A DNA stretch of 64,000 bases from Protea cynaroides (lineage: Eukaryota; Streptophyta; Magnoliopsida; Proteales; Proteaceae). Positions 48,086-59,240 of the stretch are shown piece by piece. Both the position numbers and the translations under genes were made by a program. A model generated the notes under the pieces. The model was not told the origin of the DNA, searched no databases, and saw only the letters and a program-made list of their open reading frames with translations. Location: the NCBI GenBank assembly GCA_028583415.1, contig CM053265.1:28675815-28739814 (forward strand), written 5' to 3'. Each line of letters opens with the position of its first letter. Position 1 is the stretch's first letter.

Positions 48086-49374
48086 ATGTCTGGAAGAAGA
48101 GTAACCAGACAGAGCCGAAATGCAGTCCCACCACCACCAGTGGAGGAGACTAGTCAAGAGAATAACCATGGATCGGGAATCCAGAACCGGTAAACCCTAC
48201 AAATTTTCCACCTCCACCACTGGAGCTAGCAACTGTGGTTATGAACCTAGCTCAGCAGCTACAACATATGCAACACGCACAGGCCCAGATGCAAGTTGCC
48301 ATGGGCATTATGTTTCAAACTACTCAGGCTGCACCCATGCACACAGGACAAGCCAGTGCGGCATCGGTAGGTAATCACCCAGCCCCTCAGACACCTCAAT
48401 AACCTGCTGCACAGATTCTAGTGCAGGTTTCGGAGGCAACACAGGCTAATTATTAGTATCCACCCCATATGTTTGGGGCATATCAAACTCAGATGGATCA
48501 CTCTCGACTGGTCGAGAGGTTTTTGAAGATGAAGCCTAGGGAATTTAATGGCAAACCGTCTGATCCATTATGGCCAGCCCACTGGATAGACGAGATGGAG
48601 AGAAATTTCCTCATGATGACTATCACAGAGGAAGAGAAAGTACTATGTGCCACCTTCATGCTCAAGGGCGACGCACACCATTGGTGGAAATCCACAAAGA
48701 CATATTTACTGACCAAGCACGCCTTACTGACTTAGGCTATATATAAAGAAGCATTCTTCGAGAAATATTTTCCACGAAGCTTCAGAGATTCGATGGAGAA
48801 GGAGTACCTGAGCTTGTACCAGGGACAGATGACTGTAGATTCATACCAACAGCGTTACGAAGAGCTGTTTTTCTTTGCACCGGCTAGCATGCAAGAAGAA
48901 GATACCAAAACCCATAGATTCATCACGGGACTAAGAGGAAGCATCAGAGAAAATGTTCTGGGCTTAGAGAAGAGAATTTACAAAGAAGCTGTCCAGATTG
49001 CTCGAGTGATTGAATCGAGCCAGAAGGAGAGTTACCTTACTCAGAACAGAGGCATCAAGAGACCAGCCGGAAACTCCTACAATGGAGGCAATAACAGGAC
49101 GTATAAACCTTTCCGTCCTCAGAATTTTAATGCTGCAACCAAGACTACTCCAGCAGCTCAACCTCAGCAAAAGCCAAATTCGGAAGTCTTGAGGTGTTTT
49201 AACTGCAACCAACCCAGGCATATGGCAAGGGAGTGCCCAAAGCCCAAGAAGCAATTCCATCAGGGACATGTTTATGCTGTCACGTCCGAGGATGTGGCCG
49301 CATCACCCGATGTGGTCACAGGTATGACTGAAACTTTTAAAGTTGTAATTACATTGAATGAGTACGTAGACTAA
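48086..49374 (+). pseudogene. gag of element C
   Basis: ATG at 48086 (MSGRRVTRQSRN). A one-base deletion near 48178 shifts the frame, and stops follow at about 48180-48460. From 48469 the frame is open (MFGAYQTQM, LVERFLKMKPREFNGKP, AHHWWKS) to a TAG replacing the Trp codon at 48733-48735, then open again to the natural stop at 49372-49374. The zinc knuckle is at about 49196-49233 with one change (NQPRH for NQPGH). The C-terminal 18 codons lie in the putative intron. Confidence 0.88.
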
Positions 49375-49391
49375 GTAAAGATAAATCACAG
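49322..49391 (+). other. Putative 70-nt gag/protease intron, element C
   Basis: Same donor (CACAG|GTATGA), acceptor (AATCACAG|GTATTG), length and branch-like ACTAAG as in B. Removal would join gag in frame to protease; reading through ends gag at 49374. Confidence 0.6.
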
Positions 49392-52300
49392 GTATTGTAC
49401 CTATAAATGGCATACCCGCCAGAGTACTCTTCGATTCCGGAGCTACTCATTCATTTATATCTTTGTCATTTGGAAAGAAGACAAAATTACCCATCAAAAC
49501 ATTAGATTACAAATTACTTGTACGATCACCGATGGGGTTAGAAGTGGAACTAGAGAAAGGTTATGGACCATGTCCAGTTCTCATTGGCGAGAAACCTTAG
49601 ATGCAACCTTGATACAACTTGAGATGGCAGACTTTGATGTCATCTTGGGAATGGACTGGTTAGCTCGGCATTCTGCAAATCTATTATGCGCCGAAAAGAA
49701 GTTAACGTTCAAAGACAAAGAAGGAGCAGAATTAAGTTTCTCGGGAACCAAACTTCCCCAGAGATGCAAGCTCATACTTTCAGCATTAAAGGCTAAGAAT
49801 TGCCTTGACAAGGGAGCAGTCGGGTATCTAGCGTCAGTGGTCGACCTAGCCAAGGAAGCACCGCGAATGGAAGACTTTGACGTCATGCGGGATTACCCTG
49901 ACATATTTCCAGAGGAACTACCTGGATTACCACCCGACCGGGCCACAGAGTTTGTAATAGACCTAATACCTGGAGCCGCACCTATATCTAAAGCACCTTA
50001 TAAAATGGCTCCTACGGAACTGAAGGAACTAAAAGTGCAACTACAAGAATTGTTGGACAAGGGTTATATTCGACCCAGTATATATCCATGGGGTGCACCG
50101 GTGTTGTTCGTAAAGAAGAAGGATGGTAGCATTCGATTATGTATCGACTATCGGGAGTTGAACAAACTGACAATCAAGAATCGATATCCACTACCTCGGA
50201 TCGATGACTTGTTCGATCAGTTACAAGGAGGAAGAGTATTTTCTAAGATCGATCTTCGATCAGGCTACCATCAGCTGAAGATTAAAGAAGGGGATATTCC
50301 GAAGACAGCTTTCAGGACCAGATATGGACATTATGAATTTTTGGTGATGTCTTTCGGATTAACTAATGCCCCGACAACGTTCATGGAACTTATGAACCGA
50401 GTTTTCCACGATATGTTGGATACGTCGGTTATAGTATTTATTGATGATATATTGGTATACTCCAAGGACAAGGAAACCCATATCAAGAACCTAAACGCAG
50501 CCCTACAGTGGTTAAGGAAAGAGAAGCTATATGCCAAATTTTCAAAGTATGATTTTTGGCTAAGTGAAGTCGCATTCCTAGGCCATGTAGTATCCGCTGA
50601 AGGAATCAAAGTGGACCCCAGCAAAATTGAGGCTATTGTAAAGTGGGAAGCACCAAAGAGCGTTTCAGAAATTAGAAGTTTTCTGGGTCTAGCTGGTTAT
50701 TATCGGAGATTCATAGAAGACTATTCTCGGATTGCCGTACCTCTCACCAGTTTGACCAAGAAAGGTGAAAAGTTTTTGTGGACGGATAAATGTGAAAAGA
50801 GCTTCCAGACATTGAAGGCCAGATTGATATCCGCCCCGATTTTGACCATTCCCATTCCAGGACAAACATTTACTTTATACACTGATGCATCGGGATTGGG
50901 ATTAGGATGTGTGCTTATGCAAGGAGAGCAAGTGATTGCTTATGCTTCAAGACACTTAAAGGTACATGCGAAAAATTATCCCACTCATGATTTGGAGTTA
51001 GCGGCAGTAGTACATGCTGTCAAGATATGGAGACATTACATATACGGAGAGAAATTTCAGATTAAGTCGGACCATAAAAGTCTTACTTATTTATTTAATC
51101 AGAAGGAGTTGAATATGAGACAAAAAAGATGGCTGGAACTATTGAAAGACTATGATTGTGATATCCAGTATCATCCGGGAAAAGCGAACGTAGTAGCGGA
51201 TGCATTAAGCAGAAAAGTAGTGATTAAATCTCAAGGAGAAGTTAGCACGACTGTAGCAATGTGTACCAATGGAATAGTATTCAATCACGGCAACGAGCAG
51301 TATGTGATAGATACGACGGATGAATCAGCCAACCAAGGGTTTATTCACCGATTTTCGAATATGTTCGCGGCATTGAAGATTATACCGGATATAGTGGACA
51401 AAGTGAAGACAGCTATCAAATCAGATCCTTCTCTGAGGACAGTACAAGAAGATATTGAGAAAGGTAGGACCAACCTGAGTTCACCTTGGAGGACGAGAAA
51501 GTACTGAAATACAAAGGAAGAATATGTGTACCTGAAACAGAAAGTATGGACATTAGACACCGACTGATGAAAGATGCCCATACCACCATCTATTCGATAC
51601 ATCCTTGAAGTACAAAAATGTATCATGATCTGAAGAAATTATATTGGTGGAGGGGAATGAAAGTAGATGTAGCTAAGTTCGTGTCTCAATGCCTAAATTG
51701 TCAGCAAGTAAAGGCTGAACGACAAAGACCCGCAGGACTGTTGCAGCCATTATCGGAACCAGCATGGAAATGGGACTGCATCACTATGGACTTCGTCACG
51801 GGACTACCATTGACTCCTCGAGTAGTTGACGCAGTTTGGTGATTGTAGATCGTCTGACTAAAACAGCTCACTTCATACCGATACGACCTCAGTGTATACT
51901 GGAAAGGTTAGCGAAGCTGTATGTGGATAATATTGTTCGGTTACACGGTGTACCAGAAAGTATTGTGTCCGATAGAGATCCACGATTTACTTCCAAATTT
52001 TGGGAAGGACTGCAAAAGGCTATGGGTACAACATTGAAGTTCAGTATTGCATTCCACCCACAGACAGACGGACAGTCAGAGCGTACAATTCAGATTCTAG
52101 AAGATATGCTACGAGCATGTGTAATTTATTTCAAGGGATCATGGGATGAAAAGTTACCATTGATCAAGTTCGCTTACAATAACAGCTATCAGGCTACTAT
52201 ACAGATGTCACCTTATGAAGCACTGTATGGCAGGAAGTGTCGAACTCCCTTGTTTTGGAATGAAGTTGGAGAACGTAGTATTGTTGGACCGGAATTTGTT

Positions 52301-52879
52301 GAAGAGACTTGTCGAGTGGTCGACATTATCAACGAAAGGGTGAGAGCAGCTCAGAACCGTCAAAAGCAATATGCAGACACTCGACGAAGAGATCTAGAGT
52401 TCGCCGTAGGTGATAAAGTATTTCTGAAGGTATCGCCTATGCTAGGATTGAAGAGGTTCGGACAGAAAGGAAAACTAAGTCCAAGATATGTCGGGCCATA
52501 TGAAATTCTAGCTAAGCGTGGAAAAGTGGCTTATCAGTTAGCACTACCACCATCTATGTCAAGTGTGCATGACGTATTTCACATTTCCCTATTGAAAAAG
52601 TATGTCAAAGACCCAACGCATGTCTTAACAGTGGATTTTCCAGAATTGACTGATGATTTGACGTTTGAACTAACACCAATAGAAATCACCAGCCGAAAGG
52701 TTCAACGTCTATGCATCCGAGATATCTACTATGTTAAGGTCACATGGAAAAGTAGAGACATGGAAGAAATTACTTGGGAAGAAGAAAATGCTATGAGAAA
52801 GCAATACCCTTACTTATTTGATTCAGAAGGTATGTACAATTTCGAGGACAAAATTTTTTTAAGTTGGGGGGAGTTGTAG
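49392..52879 (+). pseudogene. pol of element C: protease, RT, RNase H, integrase, chromodomain-like tail
   Basis: Protease with intact DSG (49433-49441), then a one-base deletion near 49597. From there the frame is open for more than 600 codons (to 51507). It covers RT (KIDLRSGYHQLKI, FIDDILVYS with aspartates at 50443-50448), RNase H (TDASGLGLGCVL, DLELAAVVHAVKIWRHY, DALSRK) and the start of integrase. A one-base deletion near 51475, a TGA near 51606 and another deletion near 51838 follow. The last 347 codons (51836-52879) are open and carry SDRDPRF, HPQTDGQSERT (the Glu of the D,D-35-E triad), GPYEIL and the tail with TWKSRDMEEITWEEE. The HHCC finger is at about 51574-51710. The stop codon lies in the first bases of the 3' LTR. 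Confidence 0.92.
52861..52874 (+). promoter_or_regulatory. Polypurine tract of element C
   Basis: AAGTTGGGGGGAGT directly before the 3' LTR; it would prime plus-strand DNA synthesis. Equivalent tracts precede the 3' LTRs of A, B and D. Confidence 0.85.
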
Positions 52880-55168
52880 GACCCGTGTTAATCTAACCCG
52901 GTCTTACCACCTTGAACCAGGTTTACCCATCATGGTCGAGTCAAATGGACCAAGGGCGTGAAGGAGATCGAGATCCCAGGTATCAAATCGACCCAAAAAC
53001 ACTTAAATTAGGGGAAGGGTCGCATACCCAGCTAAGCAGGGTTGGACCTCCCAAAACAAAGAGTCAGACCCTCAGTTTTGAAGGGAGGGTCGGACAGCTT
53101 AAGACCCTAGGGTCGACGGGATCATCGACCCTCCCATCGACCCTCGGATCCTGCCGAAAATAGAAACTAGGAAACTTCGAGATTTTTTATTGGATTCCTT
53201 CCTAATCTCAAAGGGACTTATTTTGGGATGTTTATAGTCTATTTAAAGGACGTCCCTAGGCCACTTTCACTCCTTTCACAACCCTAATTTAATTGAGAGA
53301 AAGAGAGGAGAAGGAAAAGAGGAAGAAGAGTGGCAAGGAAGAGAACCTAGAAAAAAGGAGAAGAATTGCAGAGAAAGATTAATCTTCTCAGGTATGGATA
53401 CTAATTCCATGAGTTTCTATAGACCTTAGGATAGTTATTGGAGAGAGAGTGATCTCGGAGAAACCCAAACCATCCATCCATGGTTAGGTTTTCATGGAAA
53501 ACCCTAGGAGAATGCATGAAAGCCATCTAGGAGATGATTCATGGTTGTAGACCATGGAATGAGTGTTGAATGGAATGTAGAAGCAAGACATAGGACCCCA
53601 AACACGAAGGATAGATTAAAAGTGGAAATTGGACCAAAGTGCACCGAGGGTCGCACCCAGGGTCGATAGGCCATCCGACCCTAGGTGTTTCTGACCATCG
53701 ACCCTCAGCATTTGGGAAGTCCAGAAAGAAGGGAGGGTCGATAGACCCATTGACCCTAGCATCGACCCTCAGTTAACAGAATGGTTTTTAAATTCAGAAT
53801 TAATTCTAATTAAATTCTATCGATTTTGTTAGGTCTTCTAGCAATATAATAACATTGTAAAGGTGAATTTAAAGCGTGGAAAAGTATCTTATAGAAAGAT
53901 AAGGTGAGGAACCTTAACTCCAAACTAAATTGGTTAATAATAAACTGTTTCTATTTATTGAGTCCAATGCCATGCTTGATTCTATGCGAATATGTTTGTA
54001 ATGTGCATACAACATGCCATCCAATATTTCTATTACTTGTTCATACATATTTACTTTATCGTTTATAACATGATGATGATGATGATGATAGGAATAGGCA
54101 TGTGCTTGTATGTGTGTGGTTGATGTGCTTGATGCGAGCGAGTATCAGGGGAGGTGTGATGAGAACGTCAATAAACGTTAACCTTTGGCAGGTCTCAACA
54201 CTTTAGCTCTATCTCTGACTCAAGTCTTGTGCATTGGCATCGTCGTATCGCCCTTACTTTAGCAGAACTATTATGTCGTAGAGTATCAGGGGAGGTGGTC
54301 TCGGTCCTTGTAGTCTCTGACTCTACCGTGGGGCCTTAGCTCTATCTCTATGGACATTCTGAGGGATGCTGGGGTGAGGCCTTGGATACACTGTTTGGCA
54401 TTAGGATTGGTTAGTTGCGAGCCCAGTTTGCAGCCCTCGCCAACAGGGGCTTACGTGTTGATATGGCACTATATAGCAATAAACGTAACCTTTGTTATAT
54501 AATGTTCATGATTGGGTGCATGTGAGTTGACGATAAATGTGATCTTCGGGTAACGTCACACACTCGTGTATAGAGGCGGAGTCAATAAACGCGACCTTTG
54601 GCTACCTCAACCTTTCTATTGCATACTGTAAACTTTAAAACCGGACCAAAGATATCAATTGACTTTTTGCATGCATATGTATTGTTGCATTGTTTTGGCT
54701 ACTCACTGAGCCGTGTTGTGTGCTCACCCCTCAACGTCGAATATTTTTAGTTGATGATGCAGGTTATACGGTTGAAGATTTTGTAAATGCTTCTGCGTAC
54801 GGGACGGTAGCGGCGATGGAAGTTGAAGCTGAAGTGGATACACACGACTCCTCTTGCGAGTGCAACTCGTGTGTATTTGATTAGACATTTTATAGGTTTC
54901 TTTATTGGATTTATTTAGACATGTATTTGATATTTAATATTTATGTCTCAATTGAATACAGAATAAATGCTATTAAATTATTAATATCATTTAGTTTCTC
55001 AGTTCATCTTATTATAAGATTTTTGCTATTATGTATTACTCTGATTATGATTACGGATGTGTGTAAGTTGGATAACGCGGGGATAGCCTATTTGAGATCC
55101 TAGTTGAACCGTTGGTTATTTAGCGGTTCATCACACCATTCTGGTTAGACCAAAATTGGGGTGTGACA
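52875..55168 (+). repeat. 3' LTR of element C
   Basis: Starts TGTAGGACC (the 5' copy has TGTAAGACC), ends GGTGTGACA, 2294 bp. ATTTAAAG near 53241, donor CTCAG|GTATGG with the intron starting at 53392, keyword clusters, a (GAT)n run near 54072, and the exon-like ORF at 54763-54884. Few differences from the 5' copy by eye. Confidence 0.93.
54763..54884 (+). other. LTR-encoded exon-like ORF, C 3' LTR
   Basis: YTVEDFVNASAYG, EVEAEVD, CECNSCVFD, TAG at 54882-54884. The frame is also open upstream through LVDDAG. Confidence 0.5.
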
Positions 55169-55173
55169 GTGCA
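55169..55173 (+). repeat. Target-site duplication of element C, right copy (GTGCA)
   Basis: Matches 43260-43264. Confidence 0.92.
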
Positions 55174-56045
55174 ACTTGACGATCTTTTGATGCCGATTGG
55201 ATTACCATAGATTTACTCCTGATCGTTTAACCCTAAGTTCATTAGATAAAGAAAGTGTCCTACAACATACTAAATTGGAAGAAGGAAATGAATTGTTTTG
55301 GATAAACATTTTGATTCTTACATTTTTCGACATCCATTGATAAGATGTTTAGTGATAATGAAATTATTTGGAAGGAAGATGATTAAATTCAGATAAGATT
55401 TTATAGCCAAGAAACCTCCGATGAAGTAATGGAGAATCTATTTTGAGATTTCTAAACGGGTGGAAATGAATCATGTCTATAAAAGAGTGTATGCGACAAA
55501 AGTGAGAACGATCAAGGGTGGCCAGTAAAGAAATAGATAGCACTCTAGTGGAGTTAAAGATGGCTATATCGGTATGAATTTTGACAAGGTAGAAGATTCT
55601 TAAAGACAAATCTAAGAGTGGATACAAAAACAAAGTTAAAAATCGTAGCATTGATAGTATTCAGTATAAGTAATACTGAGTTATGCCTAATGTTGAGTGA
55701 TATGATTAAGAAAAGACCAAAAGAGTTGGCTGAATTAATGAAATTATAAGCATATACCCTAATGCTTATAGATAGACTTAGGATATAAAGTATCAATCAC
55801 AAGATATTTTTCGAGGTATATGAAAGAGAGATCAGGGTAGAACAACAAGGATAAAAGAAATACAAGCTAATGAGTGCAATATGAGATCTTGATGATAGTC
55901 TTTGAAAAATCATAAAGAGATGAAGAAACTAGGCAAGCTCTTAATACCCTTACACCATATTTCTCTAGTTTAGCCCTTTTGGGACTAAATGTTGTTTTAG
56001 ATGAGTATTATGAACAATGATTGAATCATATTAATGGATGGATGA
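55174..56045 (+). other. Element D interior between C and the protease remnant
   Basis: No domain recognised; short frames only. Probably decayed D gag/protease-linker sequence. Confidence 0.4.
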
Positions 56046-59000
56046 AATTTGGACGCAACCTTATTAGACTTGAGATGGCAGACTTTAACATCATCTTGGG
56101 GATAGACTGGTTGTCTCAACACTCTACAAAGTTGTTAGGTGCATGGAAGAGGTTACCATTCAAGAATAAAGACGACATATAATTTAGTATTATTGGTAGT
56201 ATGTTGCCTACGAAAAGAAAGCTGATCCTCACTATGCTAAGGGCCAAGAGATGCTTTGAAGAGAAAGAAGTTGGATATATGGTATCTACGGTACACGTTA
56301 CCAAAGAAGTACCACAGATGGAAGATACTGATGTGATGCATAAATTTTCTGATGTGTTGCTAGCAGACTTACTTGGGTTGCCATCTGATCATGCAACCGA
56401 GTTCGTCATCAACTTGTTACCAAGGATGATACTTGTGTCAAAGGCACTTATAGAGTAGCTCCTACGGAGTTGAAGGAACTGAGATTCAACTACAAGAGTT
56501 ATTAGACTAAGGTCCTAATCAGCTAAGTATTGCATCACGGGGAGCGCCAATGCAATTCATGAAGAAGAAGGATGGTAGTGTCCGATTATGTATAGACTAC
56601 AAAGAATCGAATAAGCTCACGATCAAGAATCGATAACTACCACCTCGGATCGATGACTTGTTTAATAGTTGCAAGGAGCAAAGTTATTTTCTAAGATCGA
56701 TCTTCGATCAAGATATCATCAGCTGAAGAATTTGGATAGCGATATCTCGAAGATAGTTTTTAGAATCGGGATAGGCCAATTATGAGTTTTCGATTATGAT
56801 TATGATGTTTGGATTAACCAATGCCCTTACATCTTTCATGGAACGGATGAACTGGGTGTTTCATAACATGTTGGACATGTCGGTCATAGCTTTCATAGAT
56901 GATATTTTGGTTTATTCCTAGAATGAAGCAACTCATACAATGGAGCTTAGAACCGCTTCACAACAGTTGAGAAGTGAAAAGCTTTATGCCAAGTCCAAGA
57001 AATATGAGACCCGATTAAACAAAATGATCTTCTTAGATCACGTAGCATCATATAAAGGGATTAAAGTGGACCCCATTCAGATAGAAGCAATTGTATGAAA
57101 TATTGGGAAGATCAGAAGTTTCTTGGGTTTAGCTAGTTATTACAGATGATTTTTGGAGGACCACTCTAAGATCGCAAAACCTCTTACCAAGCTAACCAGG
57201 AAGGGAGATGAGTTTAAGTGGACTGACAAGTGTGAAGAATGATTGATGTCAGCTCCCATCTTGATCTTTCCGGTACTAGGGAACCTTTTACCCTATTCAT
57301 CGGAGCTTTCGGATTGGATCTAGGATGCGAGTTGTTGTAAGGTAAATAAGCGAATTCATATGCTTTAAGAAAACTGAAAGAGCATGAGGCAAGTTACCCA
57401 ACTCATGATTGGAGTAAACAATTGTGATTCATGCAATCAAGATTTAAACAGAGAAGAATTTTATATTAGATTGGATTACAAGTGTTTTATTTATCTCTTC
57501 ATTAGAAAGAGTTGAACATGAGGATAAGGAGATGGTTAGGAATACCTGAAGGATTAAGACTGTGATATTCAATGTCATCCAAGCAAGGCTAATGTAGTAG
57601 CTAAGGCCTTAAGCATAAAGGGAATTATGAAGTCCAAGAAAGGAGCCAGTGTAAATGCTGCCTTATGTTCCGCAACAACAGATTCAGATTTGGAAGAAGA
57701 GTAACATATAATAGAATCTAGTGATGATCCAGTTGAGTGAGAACTTATGGATGAATTATGAAACAATAGTTTGCTTGCGTTCATTACATTAAAGATCTTC
57801 TCTAAATTAATGGATGAAGTAAAAGTATACGGTACTCAGATACAGAGGTAGATTCTGAATACATGAAGATAAAGACTCGGATATTATGAAGAGGATAATG
57901 ATAAGAGTCCATTGTACTCCATATTCAGGACATACTGGAGTACCAATATGTATCATGACCTGAAGAGATTGTACTAGTAAAGAGGGATGATAACAAAGGT
58001 GCCTTAGTGCGTGTTCCAGTGTCTGAATTATCAGCAAGTAAGGGCTGAAAGACAAAGACCAACATGGCTCACAACAACAACTATGGGAGCCAGTCTGAAA
58101 GTGGAACTGCATTACAATGAACTATGTCACTGATTTTCCACTGACTCTTAGATCGGTTGACGCAGTATGGGTGAATGTTGATCGCTTTATGAAGATAGCT
58201 AATTCCATTGCTATACAACCTTGGTATGCTTTGGAGCGGCTAACTAAGCTATATGTGGATAATATTGCCAGATTGAATGGTATACATGAGAGCGTAGTGT
58301 CGGTCAGAGGCTTATGCCTTATCTCGAAGTTGTGGGAGGATCTACAGAAAATAATGGGGACAAAGTTGAAGTTTAGTACCGCACTTTACTTTAAACCGAA
58401 GGACAGTCGGAGCGAACTATACAGATCCTAAGAGACATGCTCCGAGCTTGTAAAATTGATTTCAAGGAACTTGAGTTGAGAAGTTACCATGAATTGAAGT
58501 TGCTACTAAGCTACCATGTAAATGTTACTTATGAAGCATGGTACGGTAGAAATGTCAAATTCCTTTATTTTGGAATAAAGTCGGTGAATGAAGAATTTTA
58601 AGTCCTAAATCTATTGCAGAAGAATGTCGAGTGGCAGACAAGATCAAAGAAAAAGGGGCCAAGACAGCTCAGGATTTTCAGGAGAGACACCAAGACCTCG
58701 AGTTCGCCATAAGTGACAAAGTGTTTTTTTTTTAAGATATCACTTATGCATAGTTTGAAACGATTAGACAAAAAGGGAAAGTTATATTCTATATATGTGT
58801 TGGATCTTATAAACTTTGGAGAGACGTAGAAAAGTTGCATATCAATTAGCGTTACCACTATCCATGTCTAGAGTGCATGATGTATTTTGTGTGTCTCTAT
58901 TGAAGAAGTACATTGGAGATCCATATCAAGGGTATTGACCACGGAATCACTGGATTAGATAGAATATTTAACTATTGAAGTGGTACCAGCCTAGTTCACT

Positions 59001-59171
59001 AGTTGGAAGGTACAACATCTCAAAAACTGGGATAGTTATTATATGAAGATAATCTGGTGAAGACAAGACGTGGAGAAGATGGCATGGAAGGAAGAAGATG
59101 CAATGCGGAAATTGAATTCCCACCTAAATTTAAATTTTGAGGACAAAATTTATTTTAAGGAGGGGGGAGTT
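56046..59171 (+). pseudogene. pol remnant of element D: protease end, RT, RNase H, integrase, tail
   Basis: Protease end/linker with RLEMADFNIILGIDWLSQHS at about 56065 and a frame at 56201-56458 (LILTMLRAKRCFEEKEVGY). RT traces: KKKDGSVRLCIDY (about 56560), KIDLRSRYHQLK-like text (about 56690) and FIDDILVYS (about 56893). RNase H near 57290-57610. Integrase: a finger region near 57950-58040, an open frame at 58117-58431 (LTLRSVDAVW, LYVDNIARL) and DLEFAISDK near 58695. Tail near 58860-59130 (SRVHDVFCVSLLKKY, WKEEDAM). Frameshifts and stops occur throughout, so it is far more decayed than A, B or C. Confidence 0.85.
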
Positions 59172-59240
59172 GTAAGATCCGTACGTTCAATTTTGAGGAC
59201 GAAATTTCTATTAAGGGTGGTGGAGTTGTAAGACCCGCAC
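59157..59240 (+). repeat. Duplicated polypurine tract and LTR start at the D 3' end
   Basis: AAGGAGGGGGGAGTTGTAAGA (59157-59177) looks like a polypurine tract plus LTR start. After about 15 bases the motif ATTTTGAGGACGAAATTT recurs, followed by a second tract AAGGGTGGTGGAGT and the real LTR start at 59227. The first ATTTTGAGGACAAAATTT is at about 59135. So the last 60 bp of the internal region are present twice, separated by an LTR-start stub. Confidence 0.8.

Larger units (their letters stand above)
43265..55168 (+). mobile_element. Element C: most complete Ty3/gypsy copy, nested in element D
   Basis: 11.9 kb with LTRs 43265-45556 and 52875-55168, perfect duplication GTGCA, primer site, antisense ORF (minus), leader, gag, putative mini-intron, pol and polypurine tract. 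It has no internal insertion, so it shows the native layout of the family: LTR 2.3 kb, antisense gene 1.3 kb, leader 0.9 kb, gag 1.3 kb, pol 3.5 kb. A handful of one-base deletions and stops make it non-autonomous now. Confidence 0.95.
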
